64,000 bases of DNA. Origin: Gulosibacter macacae (lineage in GTDB: Bacteria > Actinomycetota > Actinomycetes > Actinomycetales > Microbacteriaceae). The stretch lies in assembly GCF_003865375.1 (NCBI RefSeq), contig NZ_RQVS01000007.1, positions 118,342-182,341 on the forward strand, given 5' to 3'. Position 1 is the first letter of the stretch. The number at the start of each line of letters is the position of its first letter. This document shows positions 26,901 through 37,581 of the stretch, one piece after another. Both the position numbers and the translations under genes were made by a program. The notes beneath the pieces were generated by a model that was given only the letters and a program-made list of their open reading frames with translations, had not been told where the DNA came from and searched no databases.

Positions 26901-28174
26901 GACGCGTTCACCTTCTCGTTCTCGTTCTTAGAGTCGTCTTTTCGTGCCCCGACGAGGCGGTCAGCGAGGCGGATGCCCGTGGGCTTCGGCAGGCGGAAGA
27001 TGCTGCGGATGAGCGGCGGCGCAGCCACGAAGAGCACGATGATGCCCTGGATCACGGGGATGATGTCGCGGGAGATACCAGCGTTCACTTCCATGGCCGC
27101 AGCACCGGCGCGCAGCGCACCGAACAGGAGCCCGGCGAGCACGACGCCGACGGGATGGTTTCCGCCGAGGAGCGCCACGGTAATCGCGCTGAAGCCGATG
27201 CCTTCGTCGACCTTGTCGGTGAAGCCGCGCGGGTAGACGCCGAGCACCTGGGTCGCCGCGGCGAGACCGATGAAGGCACCCGAGAGCGCCATGGTGACGA
27301 CGGTGACCGTCTTCACATTGATACCGGCGGTGCGGGCGGCGTGCGGGTTGATCCCCACGGCGCGGATGCGGAAGCCAATCGTCGAGCGCTCGAAGATCCA
27401 CCAGAACACCACCGCGGCCGCAATGACGAGCAGGATGCCGATCGAGACACCACCAATCGAGGGCATGACTGCCGTTTCGAGCATCGGCTTCGACTTCGGG
27501 TTACCTGCCGCATTCGGGCCGTTGAACAGCGGTTGCTTGAGCAGGTAGGTCACCGACCACAGGGCGATCCAGTTGAACATGATCGTGAGGATGACCTCGT
27601 GGGCACCGGTCTGTGCCTTGAGCCAACCGACGATCGAAGCCCAGATTGCGGCACCGGCGATACCGGCAAGAATCGCGACGACAAGGTGCAGGCCCAGTGG
27701 CAGCTGCCACATCGCGCCGACCCAACCTGCCATCATGGCACCAGCAAGCAGCTGTCCCTGACCACCAATGTTGAACAGGCCAGCGCGGAACGACACTGCA
27801 AGGCCGAGACCGGCCGCGATGAGCGGCGTGGCGAAGGCGAGCGTCGACAGCAGCGGCGTGAAGCCGGTGCGCGGGTGGTAGATCGCGCCCTGGAAGATCG
27901 ACTGATAGGCCGAGCCGATGACTTGGCCAATCGCCGAGAAGGTGTCACCGGGTGCGGCGAAGAAGTAGCCCATCGCGTTGATGACGCGCTCTTCGGTGAA
28001 CACCACAATGAGTGAACCGATGAGAATTGCCGCGAGCACCGCGAGTAGCGAACGCAACAGGTTGCCGCCGAGGATGTCGCGCCACACGCCCTGCCAGGGG
28101 TGCTGATCGACCTCCTTGAGCTCCTTTTTCGTGGGCTCCGGCGGCGGCACGGGAGTGAGTTGTGCGTCGGTCAC
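26897..28174 (-). CDS. Nucleoside ABC transporter permease 1 (YufP-type)
   Basis: 425 residues with about nine TM helices; a cytoplasmic N-terminus of about 30 residues rich in Pro/Lys/Glu precedes the first helix (LLAVLAAILIGSLIVVF). Family block FRAGLFNIGGQGQLLAGAMMAGW is present, paralleling the ERAGVVNIAIEGQLLAGA block of the second permease. GTG start at 28174, overlapping the ATPase stop (GTGA). The C-terminus is a short Lys/Asp/Glu-rich tail (NENEKVNAS). Confidence 0.93.
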   Translation of the reverse strand: MTDAQLTPVPPPEPTKKELKEVDQHPWQGVWRDILGGNLLRSLLAVLAAILIGSLIVVFTEERVINAMGYFFAAPGDTFSAIGQVIGSAYQSIFQGAIYHPRTGFTPLLSTLAFATPLIAAGLGLAVSFRAGLFNIGGQGQLLAGAMMAGWVGAMWQLPLGLHLVVAILAGIAGAAIWASIVGWLKAQTGAHEVILTIMFNWIALWSVTYLLKQPLFNGPNAAGNPKSKPMLETAVMPSIGGVSIGILLVIAAAVVFWWIFERSTIGFRIRAVGINPHAARTAGINVKTVTVVTMALSGAFIGLAAATQVLGVYPRGFTDKVDEGIGFSAITVALLGGNHPVGVVLAGLLFGALRAGAAAMEVNAGISRDIIPVIQGIIVLFVAAPPLIRSIFRLPKPTGIRLADRLVGARKDDSKNENEKVNAS

Positions 28175-29700
28175 GCGACGGCTCCTTCCTCAGAGAGCGT
28201 GTCATGCGGGATGCCAGCCATCATCTGGCCAAGGACTTCGCGGCTCGTGGTCGGTGGCACGATGCCCATCGAGCGGCCGCCGTACATCACCATGATGCTG
28301 TCGGCGAGCTCGACCACCTCGTCAAGCTCGGTCGAGACAATGAGCACCGGGATGCCCGAGTCGCGCGCCGCGATGATCTGCTCGTGCACGAACTCGATCG
28401 AACCGACGTCGAGACCGCGAGTCGGCTGGGATGCAATGAACATCTTGAGCGGACGGCCGAGTTCGCGGGCGAGCACGACCTTCTGCTGGTTACCGCCCGA
28501 GAGGCGGCCCGCATGCGTCTCAATCGACGGCGTGCGGATGTCGAACTCGTCAATCGACTTCGCGGCGAAGTCCTTGATGGCGCCGAGCTTCAGGCCACCG
28601 ACGCTGGAGAATTCCGCTTGGTCGATGCGGTCGAGCACGAGGTTCTCGGCGATGGTGAATTCACCGACGATGCCATCTTTCGTGCGGTCTTCGGGCACGA
28701 ACCCGACCCCCGCATCCAGAGTCTTGCGCACCGTTTGCGTGAGCAGTTCTTTGCCGTAGAGCGAAATCGAACCGCGCACCTGCGGCTGCAAGCCGAGAAT
28801 CGCTTCGGTGAGCTCGGTCTGGCCGTTGCCCTGCACACCTGCGACAACGAGCACCTCGCCCTCACGAATTGTGAACGAGAGGTCGTTGATGCGCAGCGAG
28901 TTGTCGGGGGCGAACACCGTGAGGCCGTCAACCTTGAAGGCCTCCTCGCCAAGCTTCGGCGGATCTTTGTCGACGCTGAGGTCGACGGCGCGGCCCACCA
29001 TGAGCGCCGCAAGTTCTTCATTGGATGCGGTGGGCTCGGCAGTGCCGACCACCTTGCCGCGACGGATCACCGTGATCTTGTCGCTCACCTGACGCACCTC
29101 GCGGAGCTTGTGCGAGATGAACACGATCGAGGTGCCCTCCTTGCGCAGCTCATCCATGATTTCCATGAGCTCGTCAGTTTCCTGCGGCGTGAGCACGGCG
29201 GTGGGTTCGTCGAGCACGAGCACCTTCGCATCTTGCGAGAGGGCCTTGATGATCTCGACCCGCTGCTGGGCACCGACCGAGAGCTCTTCAACGAGCGCAT
29301 CCGGGTCGATATTGAAGCCGAAGCGCTCAGAAATTTCGCGCACGCGCGTGCGGGCGGCGTCGAGGTCGAGGACGCTGAGGCCCTTGACCGGTTCATGGCC
29401 GAGCATGAGGTTTTCGGCGACGGTGAACACCGGGATGAGCATGAAGTGCTGGTGCACCATGCCGATGCCCGCGGCCATCGCGTCACCCGGTCCGTCGAAG
29501 TCCTGCACGACATCGTCGAGCAGAATCTCGCCCTCTTCGGGGTCGTAAAGGCCGTAGAGCACGTTCATGAGCGTGGACTTGCCGGCACCGTTTTCGCCGA
29601 GGAGGGCGTGGATCTCGCCGGTTTCGACGATGAGATTGATGCGGTCGTTGGCGGTGAAGTTGCCGAAGCGCTTGGTGATGCCGCGCAGTTCGAGTTTCAT
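28171..29700 (-). CDS. Nucleoside ABC transporter ATPase with two ATP-binding domains (YufO-type)
   Basis: 509 residues, two fused nucleotide-binding domains. First domain: Walker A GENGAGKST, signature LSVGAQQRVEI, Walker B VLVLDEPTAVLTPQE. Second domain: degenerate Walker A GVQGNGQTEL, signature LSGGNQQKVVLARELGR, and FIASQPTRGLDVG. This layout is standard for sugar and nucleoside importers of the RbsA/YufO type. Separated by 144 bases, including a hairpin, from the upstream lipoprotein gene, and overlapping the following permease. Confidence 0.95.
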   Translation of the reverse strand: MKLELRGITKRFGNFTANDRINLIVETGEIHALLGENGAGKSTLMNVLYGLYDPEEGEILLDDVVQDFDGPGDAMAAGIGMVHQHFMLIPVFTVAENLMLGHEPVKGLSVLDLDAARTRVREISERFGFNIDPDALVEELSVGAQQRVEIIKALSQDAKVLVLDEPTAVLTPQETDELMEIMDELRKEGTSIVFISHKLREVRQVSDKITVIRRGKVVGTAEPTASNEELAALMVGRAVDLSVDKDPPKLGEEAFKVDGLTVFAPDNSLRINDLSFTIREGEVLVVAGVQGNGQTELTEAILGLQPQVRGSISLYGKELLTQTVRKTLDAGVGFVPEDRTKDGIVGEFTIAENLVLDRIDQAEFSSVGGLKLGAIKDFAAKSIDEFDIRTPSIETHAGRLSGGNQQKVVLARELGRPLKMFIASQPTRGLDVGSIEFVHEQIIAARDSGIPVLIVSTELDEVVELADSIMVMYGGRSMGIVPPTTSREVLGQMMAGIPHDTLSEEGAVA

Positions 29701-29765
29701 GACTCCATCCCAGGGTCGGGGCAGTGGTAGTGGCCGCTCGATCGTGTCGATTGGCTGGGATGCAG

Positions 29766-29801
29766 TTGAGCCCGCCGAAACTCAGGTTTCGACGGGCTCA
29801 A
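29766..29801 (-). repeat. Intercistronic hairpin (GTTTCGAcGGGCTCAA type)
   Basis: TTGAGCCCG and CGAAAC on one arm pair with GTTTCG and CGGGCTCAA on the other, around TCAG. The GTTTCGAC-GGCTCAA type is, as I recall, a common dispersed repeat in actinobacteria. It lies between the lipoprotein gene and its ATPase gene. Confidence 0.65.
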
Positions 29802-29844
29802 CGCAGTGTTCAGTGCGAACGCAGTGTGGACCGTACGAGGACGG

Positions 29845-30945
29845 TTACGCTGCGGGCTTGGGCGACGACGGCGAGACAACCTCGATCGAGCCGTCGATGA
29901 TGCCGGCCTTGATCTCGTCGAGCTTCTCGGTCATACCGGCCGGAAGCTGCGATTCGAACTCACCGAAGCCCGAGAGCTTCACACCGTCGTTCTCGAGGGT
30001 GCCGGTGTAGGTGCCGGCGGCGAAGCTGCCGTCAACGGCGGCCTTGATGGCGTCGAACACGGTGACGTCGAGACCCTTCTGGATCGAGACGAACACGCGG
30101 TCGGCAACCGACGGGTCGGCCACGGCGAGGTCGCTGTCAACACCGATGATGAGGGCTTCGCTGTTCGCGTCCTTGATGGCCTCAACGCCACCCTGGTAGA
30201 GCGGGCCACCAACGGGGAGGATGATGTCGGCACCCTGGGCGAGGAAGCCCTCGGTGATCGACTTGGCCTTCGACTGGTTCGAGAAGTCACCGACGAACGA
30301 ACCGGTCTGGGCGTCAACATCCCAGCCGAGCAGCTGCACGTTCGCGCCGTTCTGCTCGTTGTAGTACTTGATGCCGTCGTGGAAGCCGTCCATGAAGATG
30401 GTCACGGTCGGCAGCTGGGCGCCACCGTAGGTCGCGACGATGCCCGACTTCGACTGGCCAGCCGCGGCGTAGCCCGCGAGGAAAGCGGCCTGTGCGGTGT
30501 CGTAGTTGAGGCCGAGCACGTTGTCGGCGGTGACCCAGTCGACGTCGACGATCGCGAAGTGGGTCTCAGGGTTCGCGGCGGCGGCCTCGGCGGTCGCGTC
30601 GGCGAGCTTGAAGCCCACGGGGATGATGATGTTGCAGCCGGCCTGCGTCATGGCGGTGAGGTTGGCGGTGTAGTCACCCTCCGACTTCGACTCCGCAGTC
30701 TTGATCTGGATGCCGAGCTCCGACTCGGCCTTCTGCAGACCGGTGAACGAGAGTTCGTTGAACGACTTGTCGTCGAAGCCACCCTCATCCGACACCATGC
30801 AGGCGAGGAAGTCGCTGGCGCCTTCGCCGCCACCGGTGCCGCCGGTTGCGTCGGGGCTGCCGGGAGCCTGGCCACAGCCAGCAAGAGTGAGAGCGCTTAC
30901 TGCAGCAACGCTGACTGCAGCCAGCAGCTTCTTACGAGTGATCAC
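29845..30945 (-). CDS. BMP-family nucleoside-binding lipoprotein
   Basis: 366 residues. Captures nucleosides outside the membrane for the ABC importer. GTG start at 30945 with a strong AGGAGG seven bases upstream; signal peptide with lipobox LTLAGC (Cys24), then the BMP/PnrA fold (SDEGGFDDKSFNELSFTGLQKAESE is the family's N-terminal mark; YGGAQLPTVTIFMDGFHDGIKYYNE follows). First gene of the operon BMP - ATPase - two permeases - cdd - deoA, strongly indicating nucleosides as substrate. The longer open frame upstream of 30945 has no support. Confidence 0.94.
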   Translation of the reverse strand: MITRKKLLAAVSVAAVSALTLAGCGQAPGSPDATGGTGGGEGASDFLACMVSDEGGFDDKSFNELSFTGLQKAESELGIQIKTAESKSEGDYTANLTAMTQAGCNIIIPVGFKLADATAEAAAANPETHFAIVDVDWVTADNVLGLNYDTAQAAFLAGYAAAGQSKSGIVATYGGAQLPTVTIFMDGFHDGIKYYNEQNGANVQLLGWDVDAQTGSFVGDFSNQSKAKSITEGFLAQGADIILPVGGPLYQGGVEAIKDANSEALIIGVDSDLAVADPSVADRVFVSIQKGLDVTVFDAIKAAVDGSFAAGTYTGTLENDGVKLSGFGEFESQLPAGMTEKLDEIKAGIIDGSIEVVSPSSPKPAA

Positions 30946-31097
30946 GATGGGTCCTCCTAGCTTGAGCCGCCTCTGCGCGGACTCGTCTGGCGAAAGTGTA
31001 GCCAGGCTATTCGCACCAAACTGGGGGTTGGCATGCATCGAAACTGAATCGTGTTCATAGGGCACTTCCAGTTGTGGATGTTGCACATATGCGCGAG

Positions 31098-31202
31098 GGC
31101 GTCTCGATACGCTTCGCTACCCTTCGAGAACCTCAGGGCACCGCTCGACGAACCAATAGCCTGGGTGGTCGAGTAGCGGCCGCAGGCCGCGTATCGAGAC
31201 CC
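31098..31202. repeat. TCGAGTAGCG/TATCGAGACC family, inverted pair
   Basis: GCGTCTCGATACGCTTCGCT on the left and GGTGGTCGAGTAGCG with GCGTATCGAGACC on the right, with a CTTCGAGAACCTCAG piece between. It lies upstream of the BMP gene and just beyond the stop of the guanylyltransferase gene. Confidence 0.75.
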
Positions 31203-31216
31203 CCGCAGCCAACCCC

Positions 31217-32332
31217 CTAGAGCACCTCGGGATGCTCCGATTTGCCGAGCGCAGCCACGATCTGCTTCACATCCTGGGCGTGCTCGCGCGTGGTGACGAG
31301 CAGCGCATCCGGAGTATCCACGACGATGACATTTGGGATGCCCGCCACCGCAATAATCCGCTCAGTCTGGCCGATCACGAGGCCCGTCGACCCGGTCGAC
31401 ACGACCCGATCGACATCACCAATCACATTGATCTCAGCATCCGAGTCGGCCCCGAGGTGCACACGCGAGACGGCCGCGAAGTCGCCCACATCATCCCAGC
31501 CAAAGAAGCCCGGGATCACCGCGAGCGCACCCTGCTTCGCCGCGGGTTCAGCGACGGTATAGTCAATCGCAATCTTCTCGAGGCCCGGCCACACGCGCGC
31601 CGTGACCTCATCGCGCGCGTCGGTGTCCCACGCATCCGCGATTTCTTCAATGCCAGCCGCGAGTTCGGGTGCGTTCTCGGCGAGCACTTCGAGCAGGCGC
31701 CTAGCGCGGGCAATGAACATGCCCGCGTTCCAGAGGTATTCACCGGATGCGAGATAGCGGCGCGCAGTGGCAAGCTTCGGCTTCTCGACGAAGGCTTCAA
31801 CGGCACGAGCCGAGGGCGCATCCTCAATGACGAGCGGCTCACCGGCGCGGATATAGCCGAAGGCCGTCGAGGCTTCGACCGGCTGAATCCCGAGCGTCAC
31901 GATGTAGTCATCTTCGGCCGCAGCGACAGCCTCACGCACCGCCCGGCGGAAGCGTACATCCGAGTGCACGAGGTGGTCGGCGGCAAACGAACCAATGATC
32001 GCGCCCGGGTGACGGCGCTCGAGAATCGCGGCCGCAAGACCAATGGCCGCGGTCGAGTCGCGTCCCTCGGTTTCGAGCACGATGTTCGATTCGTCAAGCT
32101 CAGGCAGCTGGCTTCGCACCTCGTCGGCGTGCTTGCATCCGGTCACGACCATGATGCGATCGGCGCTGCACAGTGGCGTCAGCCGTAGCCAAGTCGAGCG
32201 CAAGAGCGTTTCGCCGGTGCCAGCCACATCGTGGAGAAACTTCGGCTGGCTGGCACGGCTCAGCGGCCATAGCCGCGAGCCCACGCCACCGGCCGGAATG
32301 ACCGCGTAGAACAGGTCGAGGTTCGAAGACAT
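31217..32332 (-). CDS. manC: Mannose-1-phosphate guanylyltransferase
   Basis: Makes GDP-mannose from mannose-1-phosphate and GTP. 371 residues, nucleotidyltransferase fold: VIPAGGVGSRLWPLSRASQPKF carries the pyrophosphorylase signature, followed by FVEKP and WNAGMF. ATG at 32332; a TTG nine bases upstream is in frame but less likely. Divergent from a mannosyltransferase gene, and the window also encodes a phosphohexomutase and polyprenol-P-mannose synthase, so the mannosylation route is well represented. No fused isomerase domain. Confidence 0.93.
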   Translation of the reverse strand: MSSNLDLFYAVIPAGGVGSRLWPLSRASQPKFLHDVAGTGETLLRSTWLRLTPLCSADRIMVVTGCKHADEVRSQLPELDESNIVLETEGRDSTAAIGLAAAILERRHPGAIIGSFAADHLVHSDVRFRRAVREAVAAAEDDYIVTLGIQPVEASTAFGYIRAGEPLVIEDAPSARAVEAFVEKPKLATARRYLASGEYLWNAGMFIARARRLLEVLAENAPELAAGIEEIADAWDTDARDEVTARVWPGLEKIAIDYTVAEPAAKQGALAVIPGFFGWDDVGDFAAVSRVHLGADSDAEINVIGDVDRVVSTGSTGLVIGQTERIIAVAGIPNVIVVDTPDALLVTTREHAQDVKQIVAALGKSEHPEVL

Positions 32333-32427
32333 GCCCACCAAGGTAGCGGCACGGCGCGTCGATTCCCCAGCGCCTGACCGTTGACTGGGGTTCTCCCCCG
32401 GTTCATGCTGAGGCTACCTATTCACCT

Positions 32428-32433
32428 TAGGGT
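32428..32433 (+). promoter_or_regulatory. Candidate -10 (TAGGGT) of the mannosyltransferase gene
   Basis: TAGGGT, eight bases, then ATG at 32442, with no ribosome site: leaderless layout. Confidence 0.45.
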
Positions 32434-32441
32434 CATTCTTT

Positions 32442-33593
32442 ATGCGAGTCGCCGTCGTCACCGAAAGCTTCCTCCCCACCGTCAACGGTGTGACGAACAG
32501 CGTGAAGAAGGTGCTCGACCACTTGGCCCTGCGCGGCCACGAGGCAATTGTCATTTGCCCGGCCGCCGATGCGCCGGCAAGCTACGCCGGGTTCCCGGTA
32601 CGCGAGGTCGCAGCGCTTGGGATGCGGGACTTCCCCGTCGGTCTGCCGTCGGCAGCAGTCGAACGCATCCTCGATGAATTTCAGCCCGATATCGTGCACG
32701 CCGCCTCGCCGATGTTGCTCGGTGGCCACGCCGTGCTCGCGGCGAAGCGCCGCGGCATCCCCACTGTGGCCATCTTCCAGACTGATATCGCCGGCTACAC
32801 CTCGCGCAATGGCGTCGGCGCGATGCGCGAGCTCGCCTGGACCGTCATCCGCTACGTGCACAACAACGCTGATCGAACGCTCGCGCCGTCGACCGCATCC
32901 ATTCGCGATCTCGCGCGCAATCGTGTCGAGCGCGTCGAGCGCTGGGGCCGCGGCGTCGACCTCGTGACCTACCACCCGAGCAACCGCGAAGAGGTGGCGA
33001 CGAAGAATCTGCGCGCCGATCTCGCGCCGAATGGCGAGGTGGTTATTGGCTACGTCGGGCGGTTGGCGCCCGAGAAGCAGGTCGAGCGGCTTGCGACGTT
33101 GCGCGGTATTGATGGCATCCACATCGCCATCGTGGGTGACGGTCCGAGTGATGCCGCGGTGCGCGAGGCGCTGCGAGGTATGCCGGTGACCTTCCTCGGC
33201 CGCCAAACCGGCAACGATCTCGCGACCGCCTACGCGGCGTTCGATGTGTTTGTGCACACCGGCACCGAGGAAACGTTCGGGCAAACGCTGCAGGAAGCCC
33301 ACGCATCCGGCCTGCCGGTAGTGGCACCGCTCGCAGGCGGGCCGATCGACCTCGTGACCCACGGTGGTGACGGCTACCTCTTTGACCCGAGCCGCCGCCG
33401 CGGTGCCGATTCGATGCGCCGCTATGTCGCGCGCCTTGCGGGCGACTCGGCGCTGCGTGCCCGGATGGGTGAAGCAGGCCGCCGGCGCGTGCTCGACCGG
33501 TCGTGGGAGCGCATCTGCGATGAGCTACTCGAGCACTACCAGGCCGTGCTCACGCCTGCCACCGCACTGCGCGCCAGCCGCTCGCTTTACTGA
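32442..33593 (+). CDS. mgtA: GT4 glycosyltransferase, GDP-mannose-dependent alpha-mannosyltransferase (MgtA/PimB-like)
   Basis: 383 residues, GT-B fold. The N-terminal VTESFLPTVNGVTNSVKK is the hallmark of MgtA/PimB-type enzymes acting on membrane glycolipids at the cytoplasmic face; the C-domain has GYVGRLAPEKQVERL and the donor-binding TGTEETFGQTLQEAHASGLPVVAP (E-x7-E type). Predicted to transfer mannose to a glucuronyl- or inositol-lipid acceptor for lipomannan/lipoglycan. Next to the GDP-mannose-forming enzyme, which supports the donor. Acceptor unproven. Confidence 0.88.
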   Translation: MRVAVVTESFLPTVNGVTNSVKKVLDHLALRGHEAIVICPAADAPASYAGFPVREVAALGMRDFPVGLPSAAVERILDEFQPDIVHAASPMLLGGHAVLAAKRRGIPTVAIFQTDIAGYTSRNGVGAMRELAWTVIRYVHNNADRTLAPSTASIRDLARNRVERVERWGRGVDLVTYHPSNREEVATKNLRADLAPNGEVVIGYVGRLAPEKQVERLATLRGIDGIHIAIVGDGPSDAAVREALRGMPVTFLGRQTGNDLATAYAAFDVFVHTGTEETFGQTLQEAHASGLPVVAPLAGGPIDLVTHGGDGYLFDPSRRRGADSMRRYVARLAGDSALRARMGEAGRRRVLDRSWERICDELLEHYQAVLTPATALRASRSLY

Positions 33594-33743
33594 ATGGCAT
33601 TCGTTTCGGCGGGGAATCCCGACCGATGATTCGGGGTAACCTGGATGCACAGTTGTCTGCCCTGCGCGAACATCACGCCGGGTACTCCTGCCCGAGCGAC
33701 ACCGCAGAGCCGCCGGGGCAAACCAACACAGAAGGGTAGTTCC

Positions 33744-34169
33744 GTGTCAGCTGTTCAGACCGGCACCCCCACCCCGCCTCCGAGCACCGCAAAGAAGAAC
33801 GCCATTGCTGGCCGTCTCTACCGCGGAAACGAAGGAATGTGGTCGTGGGTGCTTCACCGCATTACCGGTGTCGCAATCTTTTTCTTCCTCCTCGTGCACG
33901 TGCTCGACAGCGCGCTGCTGCTCGTGAGCCCCGAGGTATATGACACGGTCATCGGCGCCTACAAGACGCCGATCATGGGTCTCGGCGAGCTCGGCCTCGT
34001 CGCGGCGATTGTGTACCACGCCTTCAACGGCATCCGCATCATCCTGGTGGACTTCCTGCCCGGTGGTACCCGCATCCAGCGCGGCCTGTTCTGGGGCGTC
34101 ATCGTCCTGTGCGTCGCGGTCATGGTGCCGTTCGCCATCGTCCACCTCCAGAACGTGTTCTCGCACTAG
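33744..34169 (+). CDS. sdhC: Succinate dehydrogenase cytochrome b556 subunit
   Basis: 141-residue membrane anchor of complex II. Three TM helices (about 33-55, 70-92, 105-125 region), with the haem/quinone-site pattern MWSWVLHRITGVAIFFFLLVH and a second His in YHAFNGIRI. GTG start at 33744 with GAAGGG seven bases upstream; the longer open frame has no support. First gene of sdhCDAB. TAACCT near 33637 may be the -10 of a leadered transcript. Confidence 0.94.
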   Translation: MSAVQTGTPTPPPSTAKKNAIAGRLYRGNEGMWSWVLHRITGVAIFFFLLVHVLDSALLLVSPEVYDTVIGAYKTPIMGLGELGLVAAIVYHAFNGIRIILVDFLPGGTRIQRGLFWGVIVLCVAVMVPFAIVHLQNVFSH

Positions 34170-34187
34170 GGCTAAGGGAGACTCGAA

Positions 34188-34631
34188 ATGACTATCGAAA
34201 CTGTCGAATATCCCCGCACCCCGATGTCGGAGCGCAAGCCCGGCACCAACTGGGAGCGCATCGGCTGGCAGTACATGCGGGTGTCGGGCGTGCTGCTCGT
34301 CATCCTCGTGTTCGTGCACCTCTACTCGAACCTCATCGCCGGTGACGGTGTGAGCCAGATTGGCTTCGCCTTCGTCGTCGAGAACAAGTTCTCGGTGCCG
34401 TTCTGGCTCATCTGGGACGGCCTCCTGCTCGTGCTTGCCCTGATCCACGGCACCAATGGCATGCGCACGCTCGTCAACGACTACGTCTACAAGCCCGGTC
34501 CCCGCAAGGCCCTCACGGTGACGCTCTGGATCGCTTGCGCGGTCGAGATCATCCTCGGCCTCATCGTGCTCATCGCCTTCGCGGTCGAGCCCTGCATCGC
34601 GGGCCCCGGCTCGGCAAGCATCTGCGTGTAG
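34188..34631 (+). CDS. sdhD: Succinate dehydrogenase membrane anchor subunit
   Basis: 147 residues, three TM helices; [24 protein letters not shown] and [18 protein letters not shown] contain the conserved histidines. Good ribosome site (AAGGGAGAC) before the ATG. Anchors the SdhA/SdhB catalytic pair to the membrane and contributes to the quinone site. Follows sdhC by 18 bases. Confidence 0.94.
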   Translation: MTIETVEYPRTPMSERKPGTNWERIGWQYMRVSGVLLVILVFVHLYSNLIAGDGVSQIGFAFVVENKFSVPFWLIWDGLLLVLALIHGTNGMRTLVNDYVYKPGPRKALTVTLWIACAVEIILGLIVLIAFAVEPCIAGPGSASICV

Positions 34632-34684
34632 TTGGCCGGCCCCGGTCGATCGCCACAGGAATCGTAAGGAAGAACAGAAACAAC

Positions 34685-36511
<1,827 letters not shown>

Positions 36512-36532
36512 GAATCGAAGGGAGACATAGCA

Positions 36533-37285
36533 ATGACTGAAACCGCAGTGGTCGAAGCCAAGCCGGAAGAGCCAGAGAAGCCCTTCGACATTGAGGTGCA
36601 CGTGCGCCGGTACAACCCCGAGACCGACTCGGAGCCGTACTGGGACGTCTACACCGTGCCGATGTACTCGACCAGCCGCATCCTTGACGCCCTTCACCAC
36701 ATCAAGTGGGAACAGGACTCGAGCCTCGCCTTCCGTCGCTCGTGTGCACACGGCATTTGCGGCTCGGATGCCATGCGCATCAACGGCCGCAACCGCCTCG
36801 CCTGCAAGACGCTGATCAAGGACCTCGACCGCACGAAGCCGGTCTACGTTGAGCCGATCAAGGGCCTCCCCCTCGAGCGCGACCTCATCGTCGACATGGA
36901 CCCGTTCTTCGAGGCCTACAAGGAAGTCAAGCCGTTCCTCATCGCCTCGGACAAGCCCGAGAAGGAGCGCATCCAGTCGATCGCTGACCGTGACATCTTC
37001 GATGACACGACCAAGTGCATCCTCTGCGCTGCGTGCACCACCTCGTGCCCGGTGTTCTGGACCGACGGCCAGTACTTCGGCCCGGCAGCGATCGTGAACG
37101 CGCACCGCTTCATCTTCGACTCGCGTGACGAGGAAGCCACGACCCGCCTCGACATCCTCAACGACAAGGAAGGCGTGTGGCGCTGCCGCACCACCTTCAA
37201 CTGCACCGAGGCCTGCCCTCGTGGCATCGAGGTGACCAAGGCGATCGCCGAGGTCAAGCAGGCAGTTCTGCGCGGCGGCCGCTAG
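36533..37285 (+). CDS. sdhB: Succinate dehydrogenase iron-sulfur subunit
   Basis: 250 residues carrying three clusters: [2Fe-2S] ligands in SCAHGICGSDAMRINGRNRL followed by AC, the [4Fe-4S] motif CILCAACTTSCPVFW and the [3Fe-4S]/4Fe motif CRTTFNCTEACPRGI. Passes electrons from SdhA to the quinone site. An N-terminal segment of about 18 acidic and Pro-rich residues precedes the ferredoxin domain. The operon ends with a clear terminator at 37304-37341. Confidence 0.97.
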   Translation: MTETAVVEAKPEEPEKPFDIEVHVRRYNPETDSEPYWDVYTVPMYSTSRILDALHHIKWEQDSSLAFRRSCAHGICGSDAMRINGRNRLACKTLIKDLDRTKPVYVEPIKGLPLERDLIVDMDPFFEAYKEVKPFLIASDKPEKERIQSIADRDIFDDTTKCILCAACTTSCPVFWTDGQYFGPAAIVNAHRFIFDSRDEEATTRLDILNDKEGVWRCRTTFNCTEACPRGIEVTKAIAEVKQAVLRGGR

Positions 37286-37303
37286 TCCGCACGTCCGCAC
37301 GTC

Positions 37304-37341
37304 AAGAGTGGGCCGCATCCTTCGGGATACGGCCCACTCTT
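37304..37341 (+). terminator. Intrinsic terminator of sdhCDAB
   Basis: AAGAGTGGGCCG (37304-37315) pairs with CGGCCCACTCTT (37330-37341); an inner CATCC-TTCG-GGAT extends the stem and a TTTTGTCTT run follows. Confidence 0.85.
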
Positions 37342-37375
37342 TTGTCTTGCGGCGCGCACAAGGCGCGCGCTCGCG

Positions 37376-37443
37376 CTAATACGCGCGCTTCCGCCTAATA
37401 CGCGCGCTGCAGCGAGCGTATTAGGCGGAAGCGCGCGTATTAG
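37376..37443. repeat. 68-bp palindrome, copy B
   Basis: Word CTAATACGCGCG twice on the left arm, its complement twice on the right, spacer CTTCCGC/GCGGAAG, centre CTGCAG. One mismatch across the dyad (CGAGCG against CGCGCG). It starts 90 bases after the sdhB stop and lies between the sdh terminator and the AbiEi-like gene. Confidence 0.92.
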
Positions 37444-37581
37444 CCAGCAGGCGAGGCAACCGATAGCCGTCACGAAGTAGCGGCACCCGCAGAATCTGTG
37501 CACAGGCCCGCGATACCGGATGCATCCACAGGAGTAGCCTGCGTTCATCCAGGATGCGTGCGTGTGCGGTCTCATGCATCC

